Positions 18,809 to 29,184 are shown, counted from the stretch's first letter. The stretch is DNA of 64,000 nucleotides from Caballeronia sordidicola (GCF_001544455.2 NZ_FCOC02000001.1:434001-498000); one strand, 5' to 3'. The notes: generated by a model from the letters alone, not told the origin. Numbers and translations are program-made.

Positions 18809-18893
18809 GGCGGGGTGATGAAATTGGTAAACATAGCGGACTTAAAATCCGCCGCCTAACGGCTTGCCGGTTCAAGTCCGGTCCCCGCTACCA
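18809..18893 (+). tRNA. tRNA-Leu (anticodon TAA)
   Basis: An 85-nt class II tRNA with encoded CCA. The acceptor stem GGCGGGG pairs with CCCCGCT, with the G1-U72 wobble also seen in E. coli tRNA-Leu(UAA). The anticodon loop CTTAAAA carries anticodon TAA in the stem GCGGA/TCCGC. A variable arm and the TTCAAGT T-loop are present. It decodes UUA, a rare codon in this GC-rich genome. No integrase or att-like duplication of its 3' end is seen nearby. Confidence 0.95.
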
Positions 18894-19035
18894 GCCACCC
18901 GAAACTTCTTCGAAATAACGGGCAGGGACGGGCGGGCGCCCGAGTCCGCGCGCTGTGCTCCGGTCAATCTGCCAATGCCCGCCGGCTGAAGTAGACTGCA
19001 CGTTTCATCAAGCTTCTCTATTGGCGCGAGCCCAC

Positions 19036-19407
19036 ATGAAATATCGAAGCTTCTATACCGTCGTCGCCGCGGCCCTTCTCGCCGGAACCGCCGGCTGCAC
19101 CGCGGCCTACCAGAACGCCCAGCTATGCAAGGCGAAGATGGTCGAGACCTATCCTGCCTCCAGCCCGAAGCTGACCTACGAAATCCCGCGCGTGTCCTAT
19201 CGCGGCACACGTGTAGTGGTGGAAGGCACATACACAATGAAAGTTGCGCCGGCGGCCGCGACCCCGATCAAAACCACGAAGTCCGCCGTACCGGCCGCTG
19301 TCGAGTGCACTTTTGCCGGTGACCAACTACGCACGTTTCAATGGCTGACACCCGCCAGTCTCGCGCAGAAATATCCGTTGCAACCCGATCAGGCCGACGC
19401 GCAATGA
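19036..19407 (+). CDS. small conserved hypothetical lipoprotein
   Basis: A 123-residue protein. The leader MKYRSFYTVVAAALLAGTAGC ends in a lipobox Cys at position 21. The mature part has no domain I recognise; it contains YEIPRVSYRGTRVVVEGTY, a probable beta-rich segment, and a second Cys (VECTF). It starts 142 bp after the tRNA on the same strand and ends 16 bp before the stop of the convergent response regulator. Role unknown; likely envelope-located. Confidence 0.7.
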   Translation: MKYRSFYTVVAAALLAGTAGCTAAYQNAQLCKAKMVETYPASSPKLTYEIPRVSYRGTRVVVEGTYTMKVAPAAATPIKTTKSAVPAAVECTFAGDQLRTFQWLTPASLAQKYPLQPDQADAQ

Positions 19408-19423
19408 TGGCGCGCAGACGCGT

Positions 19424-19858
19424 TCAGGCCCGGGCGCGCGCGTAAAGATGCAGCGCGTCGAGAACGCGATCGAATTCGAGGGATTTATCGAAGAAATGGC
19501 GCACGCCATATTGCAAACAGCGCTCGCGATAAGCTGGCAACGCATGGTTGGTCAACACGGCGGCGAAAGTTGAATCGGTGATACCGGTACGTTGCAAGTA
19601 GGACAGCACTTCTATGCCAGAGCCGCTTTTCAATTGCAGGTCGACGATCACCGCGTCGAATCTCGCCGATGCCAGCAACGCAATCGCGCCCTCGGGCGTA
19701 TCGGCCCAGGCGCTCACCTTCAGCTCGCCCGACGCATCAATAGCCTCCACGAGGCTACGCCGGATCAGCGGCGAATCCTCTATCAGCAAGACGCTCAGCG
19801 GCCGCTTCTGCGCGAGGCCGGTTTCGTCGGCGATTGTTTGTTGGCCCACGGCGGGCAT
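19424..19858 (-). CDS. stand-alone response regulator receiver protein
   Basis: A 144-residue single receiver domain with no output domain. Landmarks are the acidic pocket IEDS near residue 27, the phospho-acceptor Asp in AVIVDLQLKSG near residue 72, the switch Thr in AVLTNH, and the conserved Lys in FFDKS near residue 129. It begins 4 bp after the stop of the LuxR-type regulator, so both are co-expressed and possibly translationally coupled. A CheY-like protein of this kind may act as a phosphate sink or protein-protein switch for the neighbouring NarL-type system. Confidence 0.85.
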   Translation of the reverse strand: MPAVGQQTIADETGLAQKRPLSVLLIEDSPLIRRSLVEAIDASGELKVSAWADTPEGAIALLASARFDAVIVDLQLKSGSGIEVLSYLQRTGITDSTFAAVLTNHALPAYRERCLQYGVRHFFDKSLEFDRVLDALHLYARARA

Positions 19859-19862
19859 CCTC

Positions 19863-20495
19863 CTACTCGATCAACCCGTTCTTGATGGCGTAATACGTCA
19901 GATCGGCATTGTTCGCAAGACGCATTTTTTCGAGCACCCGCGCGCGATACGTGCTGATCGTCTTAACCGATAAATGCAGCTCGTCCGCTATTTCTGTCGG
20001 CAGTTGTCCACCGGCGAGCTTGCAGAAAATCTGGAATTCGCGCTCCGACAATGTTTCGTGCGGACGCTCGGCAGCAGGTTTTTCCAGCTTGTCCGCGAGC
20101 GCATCGGCGATGAATTCCGACAGATATCTATGCCCGCGCGCAACCGTGCGAATGGCGCGCACGATTTCGTCGGGCGCCGCGTCCTTGTTCAGATAACCGT
20201 TCGCGCCGGCGCGCAGCAGATTGATCGCGTACTGGCTTTCCGGGTACCCGGAGAGCATCAGCACGCCCTGCTCCGGACGAATCTGCTTGATTACGCGCAA
20301 CGTGTCGATGCCATTCTTATCCGGCATTGCAATATCGAGCAGCACCACGTCGAATGCGCTTTCGCGCACGAGCGCAATGGTCTCGTCCCCGGTGGACGCC
20401 TCGCCGGCCACTTCCATATCGGGTTCATCGGCGACGAACTGCCGGAACCCGCTTCGCACAATGGCGTGATCGTCCGCTATCAACACTCGAATCAT
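19863..20495 (-). CDS. NarL/FixJ-family response regulator with LuxR-type DNA-binding domain
   Basis: A 210-residue regulator. The receiver domain (residues 1-120) has ADDHAIVRSG, phospho-acceptor Asp in VVLLDIAMPDKNG, and the Lys in YLNKDAAPDE. The output domain has LSEREFQIFCKLAGG and the recognition helix region LSVKTISTYRARVLEKM. It starts at the ATG of MIRVLIADDHA; a longer frame upstream is not needed. The single-domain regulator follows within 4 bp. The nearest matching kinase is the NarX-like protein at 22.1-23.5 kb; partnership is inferred from type and distance only. Confidence 0.9.
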   Translation of the reverse strand: MIRVLIADDHAIVRSGFRQFVADEPDMEVAGEASTGDETIALVRESAFDVVLLDIAMPDKNGIDTLRVIKQIRPEQGVLMLSGYPESQYAINLLRAGANGYLNKDAAPDEIVRAIRTVARGHRYLSEFIADALADKLEKPAAERPHETLSEREFQIFCKLAGGQLPTEIADELHLSVKTISTYRARVLEKMRLANNADLTYYAIKNGLIE

Positions 20496-20631
20496 CTGCG
20501 CTGCCCGCGGCCCCTTGGTATCGATTAATAACGACTCATTGTACTGACGACGCGCGGCGGGAATCATCCCGCCGCGCGTCATGTATTACTTCCGGTCATT
20601 GCTTCCGGCCGCCTGCAATCGAAATTCAATA

Positions 20632-21225
20632 TCAGCCGTCAAGGCCGTCGAGCAGATCGGCCATGTCGTCAGCGTGCTCTTCTTCGACTGCGAGAATTTC
20701 TTCGAAGATCCGGCGTGTGGTGACGTCCTTCTCGCCCAGATATCGGACAATTTCCCGATACGTATCAATGGCGATGCGTTCGGCGATCAGATTCTCGCGG
20801 ATCATATCGATAAGATTGCCGCCTTCCTTGTATTCGGAATGCGAACGCGAAGCCAGGCTTTCCGGCGCGAAATTCGGCTCGCCGCCCAACTGGACGATGC
20901 GTTCAGCGAGCGTATCGGCGTGTTCCTGCTCTTCGGTCGCGTGTTCCGCGAATTCGGTGGCGACAGCTTCCGAATGGATGCCCTTTGCCATGAAGTAATG
21001 GCGCTTGTAGCGCAACGTGCACACAATTTCAGTGGCAAGCGCGTCGTTCAGCAGCTTGAGCACGACTTCCTTGTCGGCGCCGTAGGTCGAGGTGATCGGA
21101 CCATCGTCCATGTGCTGACGGGCGTCGGCTCGAATCTTTTCCACGTCCAGCACGAACGGATCGGACTTCTGACCCGCTTGATTCGACTGGACCGGTGCGG
21201 CTTTGACAGCAGACGATTTCGACAT
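20632..21225 (-). CDS. bacterioferritin-like ferritin (non-haem type)
   Basis: A 197-residue four-helix ferritin-like protein. The di-iron ligands of bacterioferritin can be followed in order: the Glu in NDALATEIVCTLRY, ExxH in ATEEQEHADTL, the Glu in ENLIAERIAIDTY, and ExxH in LAVEEEHADDM. In classical Bfr a Met next to the first ExxH binds haem; here that position is Gln (EEQEH), so haem binding is unlikely. A 40-residue Lys/Gln/Ala-rich N-terminal extension is present. CTGGAG lies 8 bases before the ATG of MSKSSAVK. The likely role is iron storage or ferroxidase protection in the cytoplasm. Confidence 0.85.
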   Translation of the reverse strand: MSKSSAVKAAPVQSNQAGQKSDPFVLDVEKIRADARQHMDDGPITSTYGADKEVVLKLLNDALATEIVCTLRYKRHYFMAKGIHSEAVATEFAEHATEEQEHADTLAERIVQLGGEPNFAPESLASRSHSEYKEGGNLIDMIRENLIAERIAIDTYREIVRYLGEKDVTTRRIFEEILAVEEEHADDMADLLDGLDG

Positions 21226-21376
21226 TGATGTACTCCAGATTGAGGGTTTTGCGTTCAGCGACTGACGGATACCGAACAGATATCGGGGCTTGCAGATGGC
21301 CGGGGCAGATCGTATGCGGCGCTCTTTTCCTCGTCCGCATACGGCGTGCCTGGTCTTCATCGAACGTGACCGGTCA

Positions 21377-21538
21377 TCACGTTCGGAACACGCCAAGCAA
21401 CAAGGTCACGACAAACACCACCAGGAAAATGTAGAACAGGATTTTCGCGATTTCAGCCGCGCCAGCGGCAATTCCTGTAAATCCGAACACTGCGGCAATA
21501 ATCGCAATGATGAAAAAAATGACGGCGTAATGAAGCAT
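21377..21538 (-). CDS. DUF1328 (YtjA-type) small membrane protein, copy 1
   Basis: A 53-residue protein made of two hydrophobic helices: [20 protein letters not shown], then [20 protein letters not shown] and a short basic end. This is the complete DUF1328 family architecture. Members are often stress-induced, but their function is unknown. A 9-bp hairpin (CGAACGTGA pairing with TCACGTTCG, 21361-21385) overlaps the stop codon. A paralogue lies 145 bp upstream. Confidence 0.88.
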   Translation of the reverse strand: MLHYAVIFFIIAIIAAVFGFTGIAAGAAEIAKILFYIFLVVFVVTLLLGVFRT

Positions 21539-21682
21539 GGTGGCCTCTCCGTCTGGACGAATTTTCAGGCTTCGGACTGCTTTGCCTGACAGGGCGCGAA
21601 CGGAACGCTTCAATTGAGCGTTCCATCCAACCCACAAACCGCATAAAAAAATCAGCGGGCAAAACCAAAGGAACGCGCGTCG

Positions 21683-21859
21683 CTAATCGACTATTTTCTT
21701 TGTCACCACAAAGCCGAGCACGAGGAACACAACGCACAGGATCAGGAACAGCACGAACAGGAACTTCGCAATGCTGGCCGCGCCCGCTGCAACGCCGGTG
21801 AAGCCGAGCAAACCCGCAACGACGGCGATAATGGCGAAAAACAGTGCCCACTTCAACAT
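21683..21859 (-). CDS. DUF1328 (YtjA-type) small membrane protein, copy 2
   Basis: A 58-residue paralogue of the preceding entry: [40 protein letters not shown], then a slightly longer VTKKIVD tail. The [10 protein letters not shown] block is shared by both copies. The pair is in tandem on the minus strand, divergent from the histidine kinase gene, with which it shares a 212 bp upstream region. Confidence 0.88.
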   Translation of the reverse strand: MLKWALFFAIIAVVAGLLGFTGVAAGAASIAKFLFVLFLILCVVFLVLGFVVTKKIVD

Positions 21860-22071
21860 GATCGCTACCCCAAAGAGTTGATTACTAACCGGATGGTAGC
21901 GGCGGCTCCGCTGACTTCCATCTGGACGCTGGCCGTTTTTGTTGTAGGACAGCGCCGACAATTGCTTTCAAACGTCTTGGATTGCTGCGTTTCGTATTGA
22001 TCGGTATCGATTCGAAGGCCTTGCATCGGATTGAAAAGCTACACTGGCTGCATGAAAACACGACGATCCCT

Positions 22072-23478
22072 ATGACTTCCTCCTTGCATGATCGCAGCGC
22101 AGCGAGTCCGCCCCGGAACGTCGCGCGCCACGCCGCCCGGCTCAACCTGCGGATCAACGGCTGGATGCGCCGCTGGAGCTGGGCCGTCGCAATGACCGTG
22201 GCCATTGTGATTACGGTCGGCGGACTCGTGATCCTCGAGTCGGGACGCATGCGCATTGCGGCGGAATACGAGACCGCGCTCGAAGCCAAGGGCGCGACCA
22301 CGCTGCTGACGGCGCTGAATGGCGATATTGCGTCGCTCAGCGCCGACGGACGGGCGCTCGCTTCGGCGCCGGACGCGGCGGCTATTGCAGATTACAAGGC
22401 TGCGGCAAGCCGCATTCGCAGCGCGGTGACGTCGCTTGACGCCTATTACCGCCGCAAGGCCGACGACACCGCGCTCGCCAGTTTCCAGCAACTCAGCACG
22501 ATCCTCGATACCCGCATCAATGCTGGACCGACCGCGCAGGCCGCCGCAAATCCGGACACGCTCGCGCCCAGCCTTGCCCTGTTGCGTCTTAACGAAGAGC
22601 GCCGGGCGCAAGCCGCACTCGAGGCAAGCCGCGCCGACCAGCGTATCTCCACCTTCTGCGTGGGCGCGTTGTGCGCGCTGAACATCGTGTTGTTCCTGCT
22701 GCTGTTTCGCAACCTTGGCATTCAACTCGACAAGCAGGATCGCGTGCAGCAAAAGCTGATTACGCAACAGGAAGAACTGGATCAACTCGTGTTCGAGCGT
22801 ACGCGGCAACTCGAAGCGCTCGCCTGGCATTTGCAATCGGTGAGTGAAAACGAGAAGACGGAACTCGCCCGTGAACTCCACGACGAACTGGGCTCCATAC
22901 TCACCGCCAGCAAGATGGACGTAGCCTGGGTCAACAACAAGCTGAGGAACGTGAAGCCCGCGATAGAACCCGCGGTGGCCGAAAAGCTCGGCCGCGCGCT
23001 GGCCAATCTGGATCAGGGTATTGCGTTGAAGCGGCGGATCATCGAAGACATGCGGCCTACCGTGCTCGCCAACTTCGGCCTCGTCACGGCGCTGCGCACC
23101 CTTGCCGACGAAACTGCGCAGCGCACCGGCTGGACGCTGGAACTCGCCCTGCCCGAGGACGACATCAAGCTCGGCGAAGAAGTGGAAATCGCGTTGTTTC
23201 GCGTCGCGCAGGAGTCGCTGACGAATGCAGCGAAGTACGCACGCGCATCGCGTGTTTCCATCGCGCTGGCGCTGGATGAGGAGCGTGTGTCCATGCATGT
23301 TGCGGACGACGGCGTCGGTATTCGCCCGCAGGATTTGCTGCGCACGCATACGCATGGGCTTCTGGGCATGCGGCAGCGGGTCAGCGCACGCGGCGGGCGC
23401 ATCGAGATAGAGCGGCGTGAGCCGCACGGCACGGACATCCGCGTGACCATGCCCCGCGTGCGCAACTTTGCGCAGTAA
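22072..23478 (+). CDS. NarX-type sensor histidine kinase (HisKA_3)
   Basis: A 468-residue inner-membrane sensor kinase. One helix near residues 30-52 and a second near 195-218 bracket a periplasmic region of about 145 residues rich in Ala/Asp with no named sensor domain. A coiled-coil linker (QKLITQQEELDQLVFERTRQ) leads to the HisKA_3 dimerisation helix with the phospho-acceptor His in LARELHDELGS near residue 268. The ATPase domain has the N-box ESLTNAAKYARAS and the G-box DDGVGI, then GLLGMRQRV. Kinases of this class phosphorylate NarL-type regulators, two of which lie 2-3 kb away. The start at MTSSLHD lacks a clear Shine-Dalgarno sequence. Confidence 0.88.
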   Translation: MTSSLHDRSAASPPRNVARHAARLNLRINGWMRRWSWAVAMTVAIVITVGGLVILESGRMRIAAEYETALEAKGATTLLTALNGDIASLSADGRALASAPDAAAIADYKAAASRIRSAVTSLDAYYRRKADDTALASFQQLSTILDTRINAGPTAQAAANPDTLAPSLALLRLNEERRAQAALEASRADQRISTFCVGALCALNIVLFLLLFRNLGIQLDKQDRVQQKLITQQEELDQLVFERTRQLEALAWHLQSVSENEKTELARELHDELGSILTASKMDVAWVNNKLRNVKPAIEPAVAEKLGRALANLDQGIALKRRIIEDMRPTVLANFGLVTALRTLADETAQRTGWTLELALPEDDIKLGEEVEIALFRVAQESLTNAAKYARASRVSIALALDEERVSMHVADDGVGIRPQDLLRTHTHGLLGMRQRVSARGGRIEIERREPHGTDIRVTMPRVRNFAQ

Positions 23479-23786
23479 TCGTTCGCGTAGGAGTGCGCCG
23501 ACATCGGTTGCAGAGCGCTCCTACACAATTAAAACATTCGCGCCTACAGCCTCGCGACTGGCAATTTTTTAAGATTCTTCAGACCGGTGCGGTCGATGGA
23601 AACTGTCCAGCCAATAATTGATTCAGGCGAAGACGTTTCGTGATCGGTCGTAACCAAAAGCCACGATGTATTTCGCTGGAACGCGCTTTTTCATCAGCGC
23701 GGCGTGGCGGGGATTCGAACTTCGGGCATGTGCGGCATACGCCGCAATGCCCATATCAATCGCAGCATACTCAAGGGGAATTGCTC
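23479..23786. other. intergenic region between the kinase and the entericidin
   Basis: Just after the kinase stop, GTAGGAG (23487-23493) pairs with CTCCTAC (23518-23524), a possible terminator stem without a strong T run. An AT-richer patch follows near 23560. The rest presumably holds the entericidin promoter; no gene is visible. Confidence 0.4.
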
Positions 23787-23927
23787 ATGACTCGACTCAT
23801 CGCTTTGTTGCTGATCGCAGGAACCGCCGCGCTTGCAGGCTGCAATACGACTGCTGGCGCTGGCCAGGACATCTCGAAGGCCGGCAATGCAATCACGAAT
23901 TCGGCCGACAAGCACAACCCCGAGTAA
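23787..23927 (+). CDS. entericidin A/B family lipoprotein
   Basis: A 46-residue lipoprotein. The leader MTRLIALLLIAGTAALAGC ends at Cys19, followed by NTTAGAGQDISKAGNAITN, the amphipathic segment typical of entericidins (EcnA/EcnB). In enteric bacteria the pair acts in stationary-phase cell lysis and its counteraction; here there is a single copy, so which activity applies is unknown. A GGGGA stretch precedes the ATG. An exceptionally strong terminator follows 14 bp after the stop. Confidence 0.85.
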   Translation: MTRLIALLLIAGTAALAGCNTTAGAGQDISKAGNAITNSADKHNPE

Positions 23928-23940
23928 TTGAAACGCGTCC

Positions 23941-23988
23941 GGATGCATGAAAAAGAGCCTCCCTTGGGAGGCTCTTTTTCATGCATCC
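23941..23988. terminator. perfect bidirectional terminator
   Basis: A 23-base arm (23941-23963, GGATGCATGAAAAAGAGCCT then CCC) is followed by TT and its exact reverse complement (23966-23988). The stem carries an A-tract in its left arm and a T-tract in its right arm, so transcripts from both sides can terminate here. It lies between the convergent entericidin and DMT exporter genes. Confidence 0.9.
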
Positions 23989-23993
23989 ATGTG

Positions 23994-25106
23994 TCAAACC
24001 AGCCCGCGCCTCTTGTAATCGAACCAGAACGACAAACCCACGCTAGCAAGGATGATCAGCGTCGCCATCACCGTCCATTTCGTGATTACCTCGCCCAGGA
24101 ACAGCGCGCCGATCACCACGGCCACGACCGGATTCACGTACATGCAACTGCTCGCGATAATCGGGCTCGTGTGGCGAATCAGGTACGCATAGGCCACGTA
24201 GGCGGCCATTGAACCGACCAGCATCAGGTAGAGATACGACAGGAACGGCGTGAACGCCATGCTCACGATGCGCTCGCCCGACACCCATGCAACGATTGTC
24301 GCCATCAGGCCGCCGAGCCCGATTTGAAGAGCCGTCGACACCAGCAGGTCCGAAGGCAGCTTGAGCCGGCTCGCAAGATGAGAGCCGCCGGCCCAGAAGA
24401 TCGCGCCGCATAGAATCGCGAGACTGCCGGCGGTGGAACCGGACGACGGATCGCCGTGATTCAGCAACGCAATACCGACCAGCCCGAGCCCGACCGCGAC
24501 CCATTCGCCCTTCGCCACCTTGCGCCCGGCAATCGCGGCGATCACCGTGGCGAACAGCGGCACGGTCGCGACCATGACAGCGGCTGTTCCGGTTTCGACG
24601 GTCCGCATGCCGAACGCGAGCATCCCGCTGGATAACCCCACGAGCAGCGTGCCGACCAGCGCCGCATTGCGGACTTCCGCAGCCTTTGGCCAGACCGGAT
24701 TGCGCCGCGCGGCGAAGATAAACAAGCCGATTCCGGCGAACAGGTTGCGCAAGCCGGAAAGCATCAGCGGCGGAAAGGCCTCCAGCGACAAGTGCACGGC
24801 CATATAGGTCGAGCCCCACACCAGATAAACCACGCACAGTGCAAGCGCGATCCTGCCGCCGCGCGTTGCCGGCAGGCGGAAAGGGAAATAGCCAGGAAGA
24901 TTGAATGGCCGGCGCGGGCGGACGTCGATTCCTGCTTGCGGCTGCGTTGCGCCGGGCGGGAACGCATTCGTCTGTATGGCGTCCGGCGTTTGTGCGTCAG
25001 TCGCTGGCTGCGGGAACGGCAACACCTCCGCCGAAGCCTGCGGCGTGGGCGGAATGTATTGCGGGGACGACGAGGACGACTGCGGCGGCGGCAACGACGT
25101 AGACAT
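23994..25106 (-). CDS. DMT-family (EamA, YedA-like) exporter
   Basis: A 370-residue drug/metabolite transporter with two EamA halves (about residues 88-215 and 230-362), ten hydrophobic segments in all. Signatures include YLVWGSTYMAVHLSLEAFPP at the start of the first half and AYAYLIRHTSPIIASS then YVNPVVAVVIGALFLGE in the second, which resemble YedA. The first 80 residues are an unusual cytoplasmic tail rich in Pro, Gln and Ser before the basic GYFPFRLPATRGGR. Substrate unknown; relatives export amino acids or metabolites. It is convergent with the entericidin and divergent from thiC. Confidence 0.85.
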   Translation of the reverse strand: MSTSLPPPQSSSSSPQYIPPTPQASAEVLPFPQPATDAQTPDAIQTNAFPPGATQPQAGIDVRPRRPFNLPGYFPFRLPATRGGRIALALCVVYLVWGSTYMAVHLSLEAFPPLMLSGLRNLFAGIGLFIFAARRNPVWPKAAEVRNAALVGTLLVGLSSGMLAFGMRTVETGTAAVMVATVPLFATVIAAIAGRKVAKGEWVAVGLGLVGIALLNHGDPSSGSTAGSLAILCGAIFWAGGSHLASRLKLPSDLLVSTALQIGLGGLMATIVAWVSGERIVSMAFTPFLSYLYLMLVGSMAAYVAYAYLIRHTSPIIASSCMYVNPVVAVVIGALFLGEVITKWTVMATLIILASVGLSFWFDYKRRGLV

Positions 25107-25483
25107 CCGTTACTCCGTACCAACAGCAAAATTGGCTGGCCAGGCGGCCAAGCGCGAGAAAACGCCCGGGACAGCGTTCAGGACAGCCGGAACCGGCCCG
25201 GCCGGCAACCGGTGAACCGATGAACGGCACGCATGCCGCCTGGACATCGCGGCAAAACGGGCAAGGCAGAACAACATGTCGGAAGCAGCAGAAAAGGGTC
25301 GGGCATCACCATGCCGAAGCTCGATACCAGCTTGAAAACCGGCGCGAACCGCCGCGATCAATGGGCCCGGGCCGGACAGCACGAAAAAAATCCATGCGCA
25401 TCCGGGAAAACACCGTGGCCGCCACGCGGTGGACGCTATTATGCAGTAAGCGCAGTACGCACACGCGAGAACGTTACAGATGG
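25107..25483. other. intergenic region upstream of the thiamin leader
   Basis: About 380 bp between the divergent DMT exporter gene and the thiC promoter. Frames here show no family features. The DMT exporter promoter should lie in it on the minus strand, but I cannot define it. Confidence 0.4.
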
Positions 25484-25513
25484 TTGCCAACTCGCTACGC
25501 CGAGGTGTATTGT
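25484..25513 (+). promoter_or_regulatory. putative promoter of the thiC riboswitch transcript
   Basis: TTGCCA at 25484-25489 and TATTGT at 25508-25513 are 18 bp apart. The predicted start near 25520 falls just before the riboswitch P1 stem. Confidence 0.5.
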
Positions 25514-25523
25514 TGCGGCTGCT

Positions 25524-25637
25524 AACGCGGGGGTCCTGCGCTGCACATCGCAATCCGTCTGTCTGGATTGTCCGTGTGTCGCGGGTGAGAAATACCCTTT
25601 GAACCTGATCTGGATAATGCCAGCGCAGGGAAGCGTT
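25524..25637 (+). promoter_or_regulatory. TPP riboswitch (THI element)
   Basis: The strongly conserved thiamin-pyrophosphate aptamer core is present: GGGTGAGAAATACCC, then TTTGAACCTGATCTGGATAA, then TGCCAGCGCAGGGAAGC. P1 forms from AACGC (25524-25528) and GCGTT (25633-25637). It binds thiamin pyrophosphate and lowers expression of the downstream gene, thiC, whose ATG lies about 240 nt further on. The variable P3 arm lies at about 25550-25578. Confidence 0.95.
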
Positions 25638-25743
25638 CGGATTTTGCCGCGCCGGGGTCTTTTCTCTTCTTCTCGCGCATCCTCGCCGAATCCGCCGCCT
25701 CCTCTCTCTGCTTTTTCTTCGGTCTCCCGTAGCTAGCGTTTGA

Positions 25744-27810
<2,067 letters not shown>

Positions 27811-27862
27811 GAAAGACGCGTGCCTCAACGCTGACGCTCAAGCCTGCTCCGGGCTACGTAAG

Positions 27863-27900
27863 AAACGGCCTGCCATACGTTGCGTGTGGCGGGCCGTTTT
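27863..27900 (+). terminator. Rho-independent terminator after thiC
   Basis: AAACGGCCTGCCA pairs with TGGCGGGCCGTTT across a loop of about 10 bases (one G-T wobble), followed by a further T. It lies about 50 bp after the thiC stop. Confidence 0.85.
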
Positions 27901-28084
27901 AGATTGGCACGCGCGCGATTTGGCTAATGTCTGCGGAATACGGCGATCAGGCACTGTTTCTGCTTAATGATTGAAAGAATCGGCAGAAACCAGTCTCGTC
28001 GTCCGGGGTGGACGCAAGACCGGAGCGAGCCGTTTCCGCAACACCCTGTCACATCTTCGTGGATCATCGATTTGGAGAGTTGAA

Positions 28085-28297
28085 ATGGACAAGATCAAAC
28101 AGATTGGCGCTGCTGCTCTCGTTGTCGCACTTCTCGGCGGCCTGTCTGCCTGCGATCAAATGAGTACCCGTCAACGCGATACAGCCATCGGCGCCGGCGT
28201 TGGCGGCGTTGCGGGCGCGGCCATTGGCGGCAATGCGCTTTCGACTGTCGGCGGCGCCGCCGCTGGTGGGATTATTGGCAATCAGGTCGGCAAGTAA
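28085..28297 (+). CDS. OsmB-like glycine-zipper lipoprotein
   Basis: A 70-residue lipoprotein with lipobox LSAC (Cys23). The mature part RQRDTAIGAGVGGVAGAAIG and the following GGAAAGGIIGNQVGK form the glycine-zipper hairpin of the OsmB/17-kDa-antigen (Gly-zipper_2TM) group. E. coli OsmB is induced by osmotic stress and stationary phase; the biochemical role is unknown. GGAGAG precedes the ATG. It stands alone between the thiC terminator and the next small lipoprotein gene. Confidence 0.82.
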   Translation: MDKIKQIGAAALVVALLGGLSACDQMSTRQRDTAIGAGVGGVAGAAIGGNALSTVGGAAAGGIIGNQVGK

Positions 28298-28510
28298 GCC
28301 TGAGGAGACGGTTCTTCGTATCCGCCGCGCGGCCTGCTTCCCTATAGGCGGCCGTGCGCCCTTTCCCGCAAACCCTTCACGATATTGAAACACGTCGAAA
28401 TATTGGCATCTGCGTGAATGCTTCCCCGCATTTCTTCGATGCGCTAGGCTCCTGATACCAGTCATTGTTCTTCCGAACATCGCGTTTCGACGCAACCCAG
28501 GAGTGGCATC

Positions 28511-28939
28511 ATGAACCCGAAGCTCGCAGCCGCTGCCCTTGTTGGCGCTTTGAGTCTGAGCGGCTGTTATTACGTCCCTTACGGTTATTATCCGACGGCA
28601 TACCCCGCTTATCCCGGCGCGCCCTTGGTCAGCACAGCACAAACGCAGCGAGAAATTCCCGTTGCGCCCAACGGCGCTTCCGATGCGGCGGCCGCGCAGG
28701 CATATGACAACGCTCAGGCCGACACGCAAGCCAACGCTCAATCAAGCTCCGGCACATATGCCGTCGCTGCGCCCCCGCCCGTGGTCTACGCGCCGGCCTA
28801 CTATCCGAGTTACCCGGTCTATGCGCCCTACCCAGCGTATTACGGTTATCCGTATGGCTATGGTTATGGTGGCCCCTCGGTGTCGATTGGCTTTGGATGG
28901 TGGGGCGGCGGCGGTGGGCACGGTCATTACCATCACTAA
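28511..28939 (+). CDS. Tyr/Pro-rich lipoprotein with Gly-His tail
   Basis: A 142-residue lipoprotein: leader with lipobox LSGC (Cys19), then YYVPYGYYPTAYPAYPG, an Ala/Gln-rich middle, a second Tyr/Pro stretch (YAPAYYPSYPVYAPYPAYYG) and an end of Gly and His (GGGGGHGHYHH). I recognise no domain. Tyr/Pro/Gly-rich small exported proteins are common in Burkholderia and are of unknown function; the terminal His cluster could bind metal. AGGAG lies 7 bases before the ATG. A terminator follows. Confidence 0.75.
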   Translation: MNPKLAAAALVGALSLSGCYYVPYGYYPTAYPAYPGAPLVSTAQTQREIPVAPNGASDAAAAQAYDNAQADTQANAQSSSGTYAVAAPPPVVYAPAYYPSYPVYAPYPAYYGYPYGYGYGGPSVSIGFGWWGGGGGHGHYHH

Positions 28940-29029
28940 GTAACGGGTAATTCAAGTGCTGCATTAGCACCCTTGCATTACCCACCTTCGTATTACGTAC
29001 CCTTTACGCAATCGATGTAAGGCTTTCAC

Positions 29030-29065
29030 ACAGGCCCCGCTGCAGCAGCGCGGCCTGTTTTGTTT
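29030..29065 (+). terminator. Rho-independent terminator
   Basis: ACAGGCC (29030-29036) pairs with GGCCTGT (29052-29058), with an inner CGC/GCG pair, followed by TTTTGTTT. It ends the Tyr/Pro-rich lipoprotein transcript. Confidence 0.75.
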
Positions 29066-29184
29066 GCAGAAAGCCTTTCGCTCGCCAAAGCGCCTTGTAT
29101 GTCATTCGGCTTGATCTGGCACGTTTTTGGCTTATGCCACCCACGAAAGCGCCGCGTTGCGCGCTCTGCCAGGGAAATCCTCAT

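Noticed and set aside
18809..18893. tRNA-Leu as an integration site for a genomic island
   Set aside because: No integrase and no second copy of the tRNA 3' end are present; the genes on both sides look like ordinary chromosome.
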